Shown: positions 53,428 through 63,114 of the stretch, in pieces | Numbering within the stretch: position 1 is the stretch's first letter | How the letters are laid out: every line of letters begins with the position of its first letter | Assembly: GCA_947496465.1 (NCBI GenBank) | Contig: CANMCX010000003.1 | Span: 434,001 to 498,000, forward strand | Direction of reading: 5' to 3' | DNA length: 64,000 nucleotides | Source of the DNA: Marinifilum_A sediminis | GTDB taxonomy: Bacteria; Bacteroidota; Bacteroidia; Bacteroidales; Marinifilaceae | The notes under the pieces: generated by a model | What the model saw: the letters and a program-made list of their open reading frames with translations, nothing else | What the model was told of the DNA's origin: nothing | The model's database searches: none | Position numbers and translations under genes: made by a program

Positions 53428-54789
53428 TTAGTTAGCGGATAAACCTGATGTTGATTTTATGTGTTCTAAAGTGTGTTTCAAAATTGGATCACCACCATTC
53501 ATGTATTCATCTGCTTTGTAAGGAATCAGAATTTCAGGTTGAATAATTCCATTGATTTGATTACTGTATTCATCCATTTCCATGGTTGAAAGAACCATTA
53601 GAGAATGGCTTAATTTGGCGGTTGTAATCTCACCATATCGCAGAGCATTATGAGCTAAAGGTTCACCAACCAAAGTGCCTAGTTTGTTGTATTGAATGAT
53701 ATTGGCAAAAGTAGATGCTGTTGATGCAGTGAACTTACTTACCAATACATAAACGTTCATTTTTCCAGGATAATTTTCTGGTTGTAATGGGCATTTTCGT
53801 ATCAATTCACTTTCTGGAATACTGCAAACTTTTCCCAATGAATCTTCTGGGAAACCATAATCCAGAGTAGTCTTTGAAACTTTAACTCTACATTCACTCT
53901 GATAATCAATAGTATCTTTATCACAAAACAAAGAAATCAGTTCATCGAAACGATCACCTCTTCCACCTGGATTTTTTCGAATATCAATTACAAGGTTTTG
54001 ATATCCTTTGGCTTGAAGCTTCTTAATATATTTAGAAAGCTTTTTGATCATGTATTTGTTGTTGTTGAAATTGTGAATACCAAAATATCCCGTTTGATAG
54101 GCGTCGTAAATTTTTTCAGGAAAATATTCTCCCTTAAAATGATATTTGTGCAAAGGAACTCCTGCCACTTTTATTTTGTACTTATTGCCTTTTCTCAAGA
54201 ATTCAATATTGTAGTTGGGAGCAAAACAAAAATGATTTTGTGCCTGTGTAAAAGTAGCCTCCATAAACCGGTGATGGTAAGTGTATTTTACAATTTCTTT
54301 GGTAGATCGGTTATTGATAGACAAGAGTAAATCTCCTTTTTGTAATTGCGGATTTAGACTTTCGCTCACGATTAAAGAATCGTTAATACAAATCATCTTG
54401 AATGGCCAAACCTTTATGTGCTTTCCCTTAAGTTTATATTCAGGATATCTTCTTAATTGTGGTAAAATTAGAAAATGAGGATCGCCATAGGTTAGGGTAT
54501 CAAAGGCTTTTCGATGTTGATAAAGATATTCTGTTTCAGAAATTGGATCGCTAGGAAAGGATTTTGCAACCTGTTTAATATGGGCGTCAAAATCAGCTTC
54601 AGAAATTGAATTAAAAGGATTGGGATGGTATTTCTTGATGATCTCTTTTGTTTTCAGAAGACTGTCTGTTGAGATGATCAATTTGCCATTTCTTAGATAA
54701 GTAGAGTAATCTGTACTTTCAGTGATTTTGATAGATTGGCAGCTAGCAAATAGAATTGATATTAGTAGAATAGCGCAATACTTGTTCAT
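53428..54789 (-). CDS. S41-family peptidase-like lipoprotein
   Basis: 453 residues from ATG 54789 (MNKYCAILLISILFASC, lipobox Cys17); the frame stays open upstream to 54846 but without signal character. A helical N-terminal part (LLKTKEIIKKYHPNPFNSISEADFD) comes first. A degenerate PDZ-like part follows (KGDLLLSINNRSTKEIVKY), and then the S41 catalytic core with YFGIHNFNN, NLVIDIRKNPGGRGDRFDELI and VYVLVSKFTASTASTFANIIQYNKLGTLVGEP. The Ser of the TASTAS segment is the likely nucleophile. Such proteins cut or remodel cell-envelope proteins. It lies downstream of the ECF sigma operon on the same strand, 139 bp away. Confidence 0.85.
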   Translation of the reverse strand: MNKYCAILLISILFASCQSIKITESTDYSTYLRNGKLIISTDSLLKTKEIIKKYHPNPFNSISEADFDAHIKQVAKSFPSDPISETEYLYQHRKAFDTLTYGDPHFLILPQLRRYPEYKLKGKHIKVWPFKMICINDSLIVSESLNPQLQKGDLLLSINNRSTKEIVKYTYHHRFMEATFTQAQNHFCFAPNYNIEFLRKGNKYKIKVAGVPLHKYHFKGEYFPEKIYDAYQTGYFGIHNFNNNKYMIKKLSKYIKKLQAKGYQNLVIDIRKNPGGRGDRFDELISLFCDKDTIDYQSECRVKVSKTTLDYGFPEDSLGKVCSIPESELIRKCPLQPENYPGKMNVYVLVSKFTASTASTFANIIQYNKLGTLVGEPLAHNALRYGEITTAKLSHSLMVLSTMEMDEYSNQINGIIQPEILIPYKADEYMNGGDPILKHTLEHIKSTSGLSAN

Positions 54790-54928
54790 TTTTGTGATTT
54801 GAGTTTGTGTGACTTGTCCGGTTTGGGGTGTAGTAGAGTAAAGCATGGCTTATTGTTAGGATAAGCCATACTCTACATTCATAGATTAATTGGGTTAGAA
54901 AATCTATAGACAACAGTGTTTTGTATTT

Positions 54929-55960
54929 TTACAAGTGTATTTTGATTTTGAATCCAGGGTAAACATCTTCAAAGAAATCATTGAAGTAGATTTGAGGTTC
55001 TACACTCACATTTTTATGGATTCTTTTGTTTACACCAAGTCGGAATGTATCTTTATCAAATAGGTCTCCTTTACGCTTAATCAAATATCCAGTGGTAATT
55101 TCCACCCAATTTGTTTTATTTGGATTTCTTGATTGGTTATGAGCATAACCCAAACTAATCCAATGATTGATGTTTTTTTCATCTGATGAGAAATCATACA
55201 TCCATTCATATTCTAATTTTAATGCATGCTTTGGTGTAGATTTACGTCCCAATTGGAATGACATATTAGCGTAAAAACCTCCGTTCCAGTCTCCTTTTAC
55301 ATTTTCAAGTGAAGTTCCACCTGACAAAATAATCTGATCGATTGATTGAGGAATAAGGTTTTGTTTGTTGAGTAATTTAGCTGAATTATCGTTTTTTATT
55401 TTTAGCCATGCAGAAAATGGCATTTCTGATAATTGATATTCTCCAGTTTGATGCAATTGCTTGTCTATATTTTCAAATGTTTTGCTGAGATCTGTATTAG
55501 CTAGCTCTTGTAATTGTTCAATTTTATCGAAATAAATGGCAAGTTCTGAGTTCAACTCCAGAGTATGTTTTCCCTTTATGGTTAGGGCTACAGGATTGTC
55601 TAAAGGGAAAGTAATTTGTTGTTTTTTAGATTTTTCCTCGATAGTGATTACTATTTGTTTTTCAACCTGAAAATGCTTCAATTTTGTACAAGTAATTTTT
55701 ATTGGCGTGTTTGAATCCAGATTCTTAATGTTTAAAACCTCCCAGCGTTTAAGGAAACTGCCTAATGTGTTTTTGAAATCGATATTTTTTTCAATTTCAG
55801 ATTCTTTAGTATAAGTGCCTCTAAATTCTATAGTACTTTCATTAGGCATTTGTAAACGAATAGTATCCGGATGAAAATATTTATCATTTGATGAGAATGC
55901 ATTGAATGAGAATGAAATGAAGAGTAGGAATACTCCAATAATTTTATTTATATGTGTCAT
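54929..55960 (-). CDS. Outer-membrane beta-barrel-like protein of the sigma operon
   Basis: 343 residues with a signal peptide (MTHINKIIGVFLLFISFSFNAFSS). The first half is charged and probably a soluble beta domain (STIEFRGTYTKESEIEKNIDF). The second half alternates hydrophobic and polar residues with aromatic ends (WNGGFYANMSFQLGRKS, LKLEYEWMYDF, NHWISLGYAHN, WVEITTGYLIKRKG, SVEPQIYFNDFF, YPGFKIKIHL), as in a barrel or porin-like fold. I know no family. It starts 25 bp after the putative anti-sigma gene and is probably a regulated output of the ECF system. Confidence 0.7.
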   Translation of the reverse strand: MTHINKIIGVFLLFISFSFNAFSSNDKYFHPDTIRLQMPNESTIEFRGTYTKESEIEKNIDFKNTLGSFLKRWEVLNIKNLDSNTPIKITCTKLKHFQVEKQIVITIEEKSKKQQITFPLDNPVALTIKGKHTLELNSELAIYFDKIEQLQELANTDLSKTFENIDKQLHQTGEYQLSEMPFSAWLKIKNDNSAKLLNKQNLIPQSIDQIILSGGTSLENVKGDWNGGFYANMSFQLGRKSTPKHALKLEYEWMYDFSSDEKNINHWISLGYAHNQSRNPNKTNWVEITTGYLIKRKGDLFDKDTFRLGVNKRIHKNVSVEPQIYFNDFFEDVYPGFKIKIHL

Positions 55961-55985
55961 TGGAAATTGATTTTATTATGTCAGT

Positions 55986-56690
55986 TTATTTAATGGTAAT
56001 GTCCCTGAAAATTGGCGCCGATGTTTCATTGATATTCCGGTTTTTTTTAATTCTGAATTTTAGTTTATTGTTTTGTTCTTTTGTATCTGGCTTTAAAGTT
56101 TCAGTAAGTGCTGCCAGAGCTTCTTCGTTGATATCAATTGAAAAACCAGATTGTTCCTGCTCTTTTAAATATTCCATTTGCTGTGCATACACTTCTTGCA
56201 AATATTCTTTATCTCTTCTCAGATTTAGTAAGCTATCATGAAGGATATAGTTGCTATTTGCATATTGCTTAATGTTTTCTTTTAGGCTTTTATTTTCATT
56301 CAACAAATTAGAATAGTTCGTTTCTAGCTGTGAAATTCGGACTTTTATTTCAGGAGAAACAACTTCTTTTATTTGAGTTTTGTATTTTATTTCAATCTCC
56401 TTTTTTACCATAGGTTCAGTGGTAAAACTATTTTTCAGAATTTCCATATCTGATAGAAGTAATTGTTGCTTGTTCTTAAGATCGTTACTTTCGTAGATAT
56501 TATAGCTTAAAGCTCCAGTAAGTAAAATGATTATAGCAATTGCAGCCACCTTAAACCATGGAAAAATACTCACCTGTTTTGATGCTTGCATAGAATTCCA
56601 CAAGCTACTTTTATTAAAGCCGATGGTTTGAGATTGGTGATCCCAATTATCAAATGCATTTTTTATTTGTTTTTCAACGGATTGCTTCAT
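55986..56690 (-). CDS. Putative anti-sigma factor with one membrane helix and coiled coil
   Basis: 234 residues. A cytoplasmic N-terminus (MKQSVEKQIKNAFDNWDHQSQTIGFNKSSLWNSM) precedes one helix (about 47-64, VAAIAIIILLTGALSYNIY). A long coiled coil follows in the periplasm (about 75-180; QQLLLSDMEILKNSF, ISQLETNYSNLLNENKSLKENI, LLNLRRDKEYLQEVYAQQ). Place and shape fit a membrane anti-sigma factor: it overlaps the ECF sigma gene by 17 bp, so the two are coupled. No zinc-finger anti-sigma motif is seen. The coiled coil may sense or couple an envelope signal (inference). Confidence 0.72.
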   Translation of the reverse strand: MKQSVEKQIKNAFDNWDHQSQTIGFNKSSLWNSMQASKQVSIFPWFKVAAIAIIILLTGALSYNIYESNDLKNKQQLLLSDMEILKNSFTTEPMVKKEIEIKYKTQIKEVVSPEIKVRISQLETNYSNLLNENKSLKENIKQYANSNYILHDSLLNLRRDKEYLQEVYAQQMEYLKEQEQSGFSIDINEEALAALTETLKPDTKEQNNKLKFRIKKNRNINETSAPIFRDITIK

Positions 56691-57216
56691 GTCTTATCTC
56701 TGTTTTACTAATCATTACTTTTAATAATTTTCTTGCTTTACTCAACTGCGATTTCGATGTGCCTACTGAAATGCTGAGTTTCTTTGCAATTTCTTCGTGT
56801 TTGTATCCTTCTATTGCATACAAACTAAAAATAGTTCGATAGCCTTCTGGCAGATCCAATACCATTTGAATCAAATCATTTTCGAGCAAATGTTCATCAC
56901 TTGTAATTTCTGATTCTTCAATTTCCTCAATCAGTTCAAGAGTTTGTGAAAACTGAACTCGTTTTCGTATTTCCATGAGAGATTGATTGATGGCAATCTT
57001 TTTCATCCAGGCTTTTAAAGGCGCCTCTTCCGTAATATCTGTTTTGTGAATCTCATTAAAAATATTCAGGAATGTTTGAGATAGAACCTCTTCGGTTCGC
57101 TCCCGATTATTCAAATAGCGATAGCAAACCCTGAACAGATAATCTGCAAATAGATTGAATGCTTTTTGTTGTGCTTTCGGTTTATTCCTTTTAAGTGATT
57201 TAATAAGGTTTTTCAC
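56674..57216 (-). CDS. ECF-type RNA polymerase sigma factor
   Basis: 180 residues. Sigma region 2 is RNKPKAQQKAFNLFADYLFRVCYRYLNNRERTEEVLSQTFLNIFNEI, and region 4 is LPEGYRTIFSLYAIEGYKHEEIAKKLSISVGTSKSQLSKARKLLK. It directs transcription of an envelope-related regulon, probably including this operon. It is the first gene; the putative anti-sigma overlaps its end by 17 bp and the barrel-like protein follows. The neighbouring alpha-2-macroglobulin gene is divergent, 292 bp away, in a gap with no gene. Confidence 0.9.
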   Translation of the reverse strand: MKNLIKSLKRNKPKAQQKAFNLFADYLFRVCYRYLNNRERTEEVLSQTFLNIFNEIHKTDITEEAPLKAWMKKIAINQSLMEIRKRVQFSQTLELIEEIEESEITSDEHLLENDLIQMVLDLPEGYRTIFSLYAIEGYKHEEIAKKLSISVGTSKSQLSKARKLLKVMISKTEIRHEAIR

Positions 57217-57508
57217 AAATTGATCGAATCATTTATTGTTTTACATCCATTAGAATGCAGATTTTATACATTTGGTTGTCTGAGTTAAAGAGGAAAAATG
57301 AATTAAAATTTGATTTCGCAGTGTATTGTTCAGATAATGAATGGATTTGATACTTTAGAAATTTTAGAATATTTACAATGGTGAATTTACGAAATGAATT
57401 GTAATATGCACTTTATTTTAGAATCATTATGATGGCTTTTTTATTTGAATAGTCATTTTCAATAGCTAATATTATGCTGATTTATTATACACCAATCTAT
57501 AGAACAAA

Positions 57509-60500
57509 ATGAGAAAGATTTTCTGCCTATTAATTGTGCCGTTGATGCTACTTTCGGCTGTATTTTCCTGCAAGGACAAAAAGCAAGTTAGAAGAAAGGT
57601 TGATCCGGGTTTTGGACAATATGTTTCAGCTTTTACCTCAGGAGTAGTTTCGGTGGAATCGGCGATTCAAATTCGTTTGGTGAAGGATGTGGAACAGAAG
57701 ATTGAGCCAGGTCAGGAGTTAGAGTCTGGTATTGTTAATATTAGCCCTAAAATTAAAGGAAAGGCATATTGGAAAGATCCAAGAACTCTGGAGTTTCGTC
57801 CAGACAATAGAATGGCATCCGGTCAAGTATATCAGGTTAAGGTTAATCTGAAAAAAATATTGGAAGTGCCTGAGAAATATACGACTCTTAAATTTAATTT
57901 CCAGACCATTAAACAGAGCTTTAGCTTTTCTGGTGAAGGCTTGCAGTCTTACGATAAAACGGATATGCTGACCCAAAAGTACAAGGGATATCTTACAACT
58001 GCCGATGTAATTACTGATGATGAAATAGAGTCGGTTCTAAAGGCAAGTTTAAATGGAGATTCTAAGCCTATTTCATGGTCACATTCAGGAGATGGTAAAT
58101 TGCACCATTTTGTGGTTGATAGTTTAATCAGACAAGAAGATAAGGGAGAATTGCTGATTGAGTGGGATGGTTCTTTGATTAAGGTTAAAGAAAGTGGAGA
58201 AGAAGAAGTTGAGATTCCTGCTTTAAATGTATTTAAAGTGATTAGTGCTGTTGTGATTCAACAGCCTGAACAATATGTTTCCATTCGTTTTACCGATCCA
58301 TTGAAGAAGGATCAAAATTTAAAAGGACTGATTCGAATTGAAGGACAATCAGGTTTTAAATTTATAATTGATGGCAATGAGGTAAGAGCTTACTTAAAGT
58401 ATCGCCTTTCGGGTAAAAAAGTAATTCGCCTTGAAGAGGGAATTAAGAATGCTCTCGATTACTCCTTAAAAGATAGTCGTAAAATTGAGTTGGTATTCGA
58501 GAACATAAAGCCAGCTGTTCGTTTGCTTGGAAAAGGAATTATTTCTCCTTCGTCGCAAGGTTTGATTATGCCTTTTGAGGCGGTAAGTCTTAAATCGGTT
58601 GATTTGCGAGTGATTGAAGTATTTGAGAATAATGTACATCAGTTTCTGCAAGACAATCGAATGAATCAAACGAGTAATCTTAAGCGTGTAGCTCGTTTAA
58701 TATTGCAAAAACGTGTTGATTTGGGAACCAATAGAGCAGTTGATCTTAGAAAATGGAATGCATATACCATTGATATTGCTGATTTTGTTGATGTGAATCC
58801 AGGATCGATTTATCGTATTGAGTTGCGATTTAGAAAAGAGTATGCGCTTTACGGATGTGAAGATGAGGAAGAGAAAGAAGATGGTTTGGCAAGTGTTGAT
58901 GAAATTGTAGCTGAACAGGAACTGGAGCGTGAAATGAAATCTTGGGATAATCCTGGATGGTACGATGATTACTACTATCCATCAGGATATGATTGGAACG
59001 AAAAAGAAAATCCTTGTCATGTTTCTTACTACAGATCTGGAAAATTTATAAAAAGAAATGTTTTTGCCTCAGATTTAGGTTTGATTGCAAAGGCTGGGAA
59101 TGATAAGTCCATCATTTTTGTCGTTTCAAATTTGCTAACTGCTAATCCTGAATCCGGAGTTGATCTGGAAATTTACAATTATCAGAAACAATTGATGGCA
59201 AGAATAAAAACAGATAATGAAGGTTTGGCTAAAGTGCAGCTGGATCGTAAACCGTTTCTACTGATTGCAAAAAAAGGAAATCAAAGAGGATATTTGCGTT
59301 TAGATGATGGTTCGGCACTTTCCTTGAGTAGTTTCGATGTAGGTGGAAAAACCATTCAAAAAGGTATTAAAGGATATATTTATGGAGAGCGTGGCGTTTG
59401 GCGTCCTGGTGATAATCTATATTTGAATTTTGTTTTGGAAGATGCAAGCAAAGTATTGCCTGATAATCATCCTGTAATTTTTGAATTGATTAATCCGGAA
59501 GGACAGACAGTTGTACACAGAGTAAGTACAGCAGGAGTAAATGGTTTTTATTCATTTACCTGTTCAACCGAAGCTGATGCTCCTACGGGCAATTGGTCTG
59601 CAAGAATAAAGGTTGGTGGAGCTACCTTTAGTAAAACCATTAAAATTGAAACGGTAAAGCCAAATAGACTGAAGATAAAACTTGATTTTGGAACGAAGGT
59701 TTTAAAATCGAAAGTGGAAGGTCAAAAGGCTGACATGGAAGTGAAATGGCTGCATGGTGCTACTGCCAGAAACTTGAAATCGAACATTAGTTTGAGATTT
59801 TCACCTACTAAAACTTCTTTTAAGGATCATAAAGGATACATTTTTGATGATCCTGCAAAAGATTTCTATGCTGATGAGCAAGTTATATTTGATGGAAAGG
59901 TTGATCAGAATGGAGAAGCCAAAATTGATTTAAAACTGAAAGGAAACAAATCAGCTCCTGGTATGTTGAATGCCAATTTCATTACCCGAGTATTTGAAGA
60001 AGGTGGTGATTTTAGTATTGATATGCAAAGAGTGAAATTTGCTCCTTACAATTCGTTTGTTGGATTGCAAATGCCTGAATCGGAAAGAGGATGGTACCTT
60101 ACGGATACAGATCATGAATTGAAAATTGCAACTCTGGATGCTGATGGCAATCCGGTAAGCCGAGATAAAATTGTAATTAAAACATATAAGATTGGCTGGC
60201 GCTGGTGGTGGGATTCCGATGAGGAGAATTTAGCTTCTTATATTGGAAGAAGCTCAACCAGAATTGTGGATCGTAAAACAATTTCAACCAAAAATGGGGT
60301 TGGAACTTATAAGTTGAATATTCCATATCATTCATGGCAAGATTATGGAAGGTATCTTATCCAGGTATTCGATAAGGAAAGTGGTCATTCTGCTGGTCTA
60401 ACTGCATATTTCTCGAAATGGTATGGCAGAACTCCAGAAGGAATGCCGGGGAATGCAAGCTTACTGTCATTTGTATCCGATAAGGATAAATACAAAGTGG

Positions 60501-63070
60501 GCGAAGAAGCGAAAATTACAATTCCATCCTCAAAATCAGGAAAAGCACTGGTAAGTATCGAAACAGGTGCTAAAGTATTGGATGCATTTTGGGTGGAAAC
60601 AGGTTCAAGAGAATCAGAATTCTCTTTTGAGGTGACTCCGGAAATGGCACCAAATGCTTATGTGCATGTGAGCTTAATTCAGCCTCACGGACAAGTTGAA
60701 AACGACTTGCCAATTAGAATGTACGGTGTAATTCCACTATTGGTTGAAGATCCGAATACAAGATTGAATCCTGAAATTGAAATGCCAGAAATCTTGGAAC
60801 CTGAAAAAGAATTTGAGGTTGAAGTTTCAGAGAAAAATGGCAATGCAATGACTTATACGATTGCTGTTGTTGATGACGGATTATTGGATTTGACCAGATT
60901 TAAAACTCCTAATCCATGGTCTACATTTTATGCTCGCGAAGCCTTAGGAGTTAAAACCTGGGATATGTACGATATGGTAATGGGTGCTTTTGGTGCAAGA
61001 TTAGAGAAAGCATTTGCCATTGGTGGTGATGAGGATTTGAAAGGGAAGAAGCAAGCCAAAGCCAATAGATTCAAACCTGTTGTAATGTTCTATGGTCCGT
61101 TTACATTGTATGCAGGCGATACCAAAATGCACAAAATTACTATGCCTAATTATGTGGGATCGGTAAGAACAATGGTGGTTGCAGGTAATAAGGGTGCGTA
61201 TGGATCGGCAGAGAAAACGTGTCAGGTTCGTAAACCATTAATGGTTTTGGCAACATTGCCAAGAGTGGTCGGTCCGGGTGAAACAGTTAAACTTCTGGTT
61301 ACTGTTTTTGCTATGGATCCTAAGGTTAAAAATGTAAAGCTAAGAATTGAACCAAACGAATATTTGTTACCTCTTGCTGAGAAAGAGAAAAATATAAGTT
61401 TTGATAAAGTTGGGGAACAAGTAGTTGATTTTGACTTGAAAGTTGCTTCGAAATTGGGTATTGCAAAAGTGAAAGTGATTGCAGAAAGTGGGAATAATAA
61501 AGCTACTTACGATATCGAATTGGATGTTCGCAATCCCAATCCAAGAGTTACAAATGTAAGTGATACTTTACTGAAGAAAGATCAAAGCTGGGAATATTTG
61601 GCTAATCTGCCTGGTATGGAAGGAACCAATAAAGCAATTTTGGAACTTTCGAATATCCCACCAATTGATTTTGGTCGTCGTTTGGAGTATTTGATTGATT
61701 ATCCTCACGGATGTATAGAGCAAACTACTTCTGCGGTATTACCACAATTGTTTTTGGAAACTGTTGTGGATTTAACTGCGAATCAAAAGCTAAGAATTGA
61801 AGATAACGTGCGTGCAGGCTTAACTCGTTTGTTAAGTTTCCAATTGGCAAATGGTGGATTTAGTTACTGGCCAGGCGGAGGTTATGCAGATGCATGGGGA
61901 ACCAGTTATGGTGGTCACTTTATTTTAAAAGCTGAAGAATTGGGATATACTTTACCTGTTGGTTTAAAATCATCATGGATAAAATATCAAAAATCGGCAG
62001 CTAAATCATGGAAACAGAGCTCTTATAATGGTTACTATTATCGAAGAAATGATTTGATACAAGCCTACCGATTATATACTTTGGCTCTGGCTGATAATGC
62101 TGACTTGGCATCGATGAATAGAATGAGAGAGCAATCGAAACTATCAGATGATGCGAAGTGGAGATTGGCTGCGACTTATCGTATTATTGGAAAGAAAGAG
62201 GTTGCAGAGGAGTTGATTGATGGTTTAAGTACTGAGATTCCAGCTTACAGAGAACATTCAGGAAGTTTTGGTTCTTCAACTCGAGATAAGGCAATGATTT
62301 TAGAAACTCTAAGTTTATTAGATCAAAAAACAAAGGCATTTCCATTGGTTAAGGAAATTTCGAATAAGTTATCGAGTGATTCATGGATGAGTACTCAAAC
62401 TACCGCTTATTGTCTAATTGCAATGGCAGAATTTGCAGGAAAAGGAGAGAGTGGCAAAATGACTTTCTCGTATTCAATTAATGGACAAAATGAGGAAGAA
62501 TTGACAAGTAACCGACCTGTAACACAAATTCCAATTGATCTTAGTAAAGGTGCTCCTAAATTGAAATTAACCAATTTAGCTGATGGAATATTGTATGCAA
62601 GATTGAGTATGAATGGAATCCCTGAAACAGGTGATCAATCTTCATCAGAAATGAACTTGAAGCTGAATATTGCTTATAAGGATATGCAAGGGAATACTAT
62701 TGACGTTAGTAAATTGCAACAAGGAACAGATTTTAAAGCTGAAGTGAAGATTACGAATCCTGGCGTAGTTAATAATTATGAGCAAATGGCTTTAACGCAG
62801 ATATTTCCTTCTGGTTGGGAAATATTAAATACACGTTTTGGAGAAGTTGACGAAAATAATGTTGGAGATCAACCAGATTATCAGGATATTCGCGATGATC
62901 GTGTTTATTCATATTTCGACTTGGAAAAAAGTAAGAGTAAAACTTTTACCATTACTTTAACAGCGGCTTATGTTGGTAAGTTTTATTTGCCAACGGTTAG
63001 TTGTGAAGCGATGTACGATGATAAGGTGAATGCCAGAAAACCTGGTAGATGGATTGAAGTTGTGAAATAA
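57509..63070 (+). CDS. Alpha-2-macroglobulin family lipoprotein (YfhM-like)
   Basis: 1853 residues with a lipoprotein signal (MRKIFCLLIVPLMLLSAVFSC, Cys21). MG-type beta-sandwich repeats fill the first two thirds (GYIYGERGVWRPGDNLYLNFVLED and VSDKDKYKVGEEAKITIPS are typical A2M parts). The bait-containing region follows, and then the thioester motif Cys1402-Ile-Glu-Gln (PHGCIEQTTSAVLPQ), like the bacterial CLEQ form. An alpha-barrel (FQLANGGFSYWPGG) and a receptor-binding-like end complete it. The family traps foreign proteases in the periplasm by covalent capture. A pbpC gene follows, the classic partner that can repair the cell wall. Confidence 0.95.
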   Translation: MRKIFCLLIVPLMLLSAVFSCKDKKQVRRKVDPGFGQYVSAFTSGVVSVESAIQIRLVKDVEQKIEPGQELESGIVNISPKIKGKAYWKDPRTLEFRPDNRMASGQVYQVKVNLKKILEVPEKYTTLKFNFQTIKQSFSFSGEGLQSYDKTDMLTQKYKGYLTTADVITDDEIESVLKASLNGDSKPISWSHSGDGKLHHFVVDSLIRQEDKGELLIEWDGSLIKVKESGEEEVEIPALNVFKVISAVVIQQPEQYVSIRFTDPLKKDQNLKGLIRIEGQSGFKFIIDGNEVRAYLKYRLSGKKVIRLEEGIKNALDYSLKDSRKIELVFENIKPAVRLLGKGIISPSSQGLIMPFEAVSLKSVDLRVIEVFENNVHQFLQDNRMNQTSNLKRVARLILQKRVDLGTNRAVDLRKWNAYTIDIADFVDVNPGSIYRIELRFRKEYALYGCEDEEEKEDGLASVDEIVAEQELEREMKSWDNPGWYDDYYYPSGYDWNEKENPCHVSYYRSGKFIKRNVFASDLGLIAKAGNDKSIIFVVSNLLTANPESGVDLEIYNYQKQLMARIKTDNEGLAKVQLDRKPFLLIAKKGNQRGYLRLDDGSALSLSSFDVGGKTIQKGIKGYIYGERGVWRPGDNLYLNFVLEDASKVLPDNHPVIFELINPEGQTVVHRVSTAGVNGFYSFTCSTEADAPTGNWSARIKVGGATFSKTIKIETVKPNRLKIKLDFGTKVLKSKVEGQKADMEVKWLHGATARNLKSNISLRFSPTKTSFKDHKGYIFDDPAKDFYADEQVIFDGKVDQNGEAKIDLKLKGNKSAPGMLNANFITRVFEEGGDFSIDMQRVKFAPYNSFVGLQMPESERGWYLTDTDHELKIATLDADGNPVSRDKIVIKTYKIGWRWWWDSDEENLASYIGRSSTRIVDRKTISTKNGVGTYKLNIPYHSWQDYGRYLIQVFDKESGHSAGLTAYFSKWYGRTPEGMPGNASLLSFVSDKDKYKVGEEAKITIPSSKSGKALVSIETGAKVLDAFWVETGSRESEFSFEVTPEMAPNAYVHVSLIQPHGQVENDLPIRMYGVIPLLVEDPNTRLNPEIEMPEILEPEKEFEVEVSEKNGNAMTYTIAVVDDGLLDLTRFKTPNPWSTFYAREALGVKTWDMYDMVMGAFGARLEKAFAIGGDEDLKGKKQAKANRFKPVVMFYGPFTLYAGDTKMHKITMPNYVGSVRTMVVAGNKGAYGSAEKTCQVRKPLMVLATLPRVVGPGETVKLLVTVFAMDPKVKNVKLRIEPNEYLLPLAEKEKNISFDKVGEQVVDFDLKVASKLGIAKVKVIAESGNNKATYDIELDVRNPNPRVTNVSDTLLKKDQSWEYLANLPGMEGTNKAILELSNIPPIDFGRRLEYLIDYPHGCIEQTTSAVLPQLFLETVVDLTANQKLRIEDNVRAGLTRLLSFQLANGGFSYWPGGGYADAWGTSYGGHFILKAEELGYTLPVGLKSSWIKYQKSAAKSWKQSSYNGYYYRRNDLIQAYRLYTLALADNADLASMNRMREQSKLSDDAKWRLAATYRIIGKKEVAEELIDGLSTEIPAYREHSGSFGSSTRDKAMILETLSLLDQKTKAFPLVKEISNKLSSDSWMSTQTTAYCLIAMAEFAGKGESGKMTFSYSINGQNEEELTSNRPVTQIPIDLSKGAPKLKLTNLADGILYARLSMNGIPETGDQSSSEMNLKLNIAYKDMQGNTIDVSKLQQGTDFKAEVKITNPGVVNNYEQMALTQIFPSGWEILNTRFGEVDENNVGDQPDYQDIRDDRVYSYFDLEKSKSKTFTITLTAAYVGKFYLPTVSCEAMYDDKVNARKPGRWIEVVK

Positions 63071-63079
63071 ATAAAATAT

Positions 63080-63107
63080 CCCCGATAGTTCTCAAAATCT
63101 ATCGGGG
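63080..63107 (+). other. Stem-loop between the alpha-2-macroglobulin and pbpC genes
   Basis: A 9-bp perfect stem (63080-63088 with 63099-63107) with a 10-nt loop, between the stop and the pbpC ATG. No U-tract, so read-through is likely. Confidence 0.65.
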
Positions 63108-63114
63108 AATTCAT

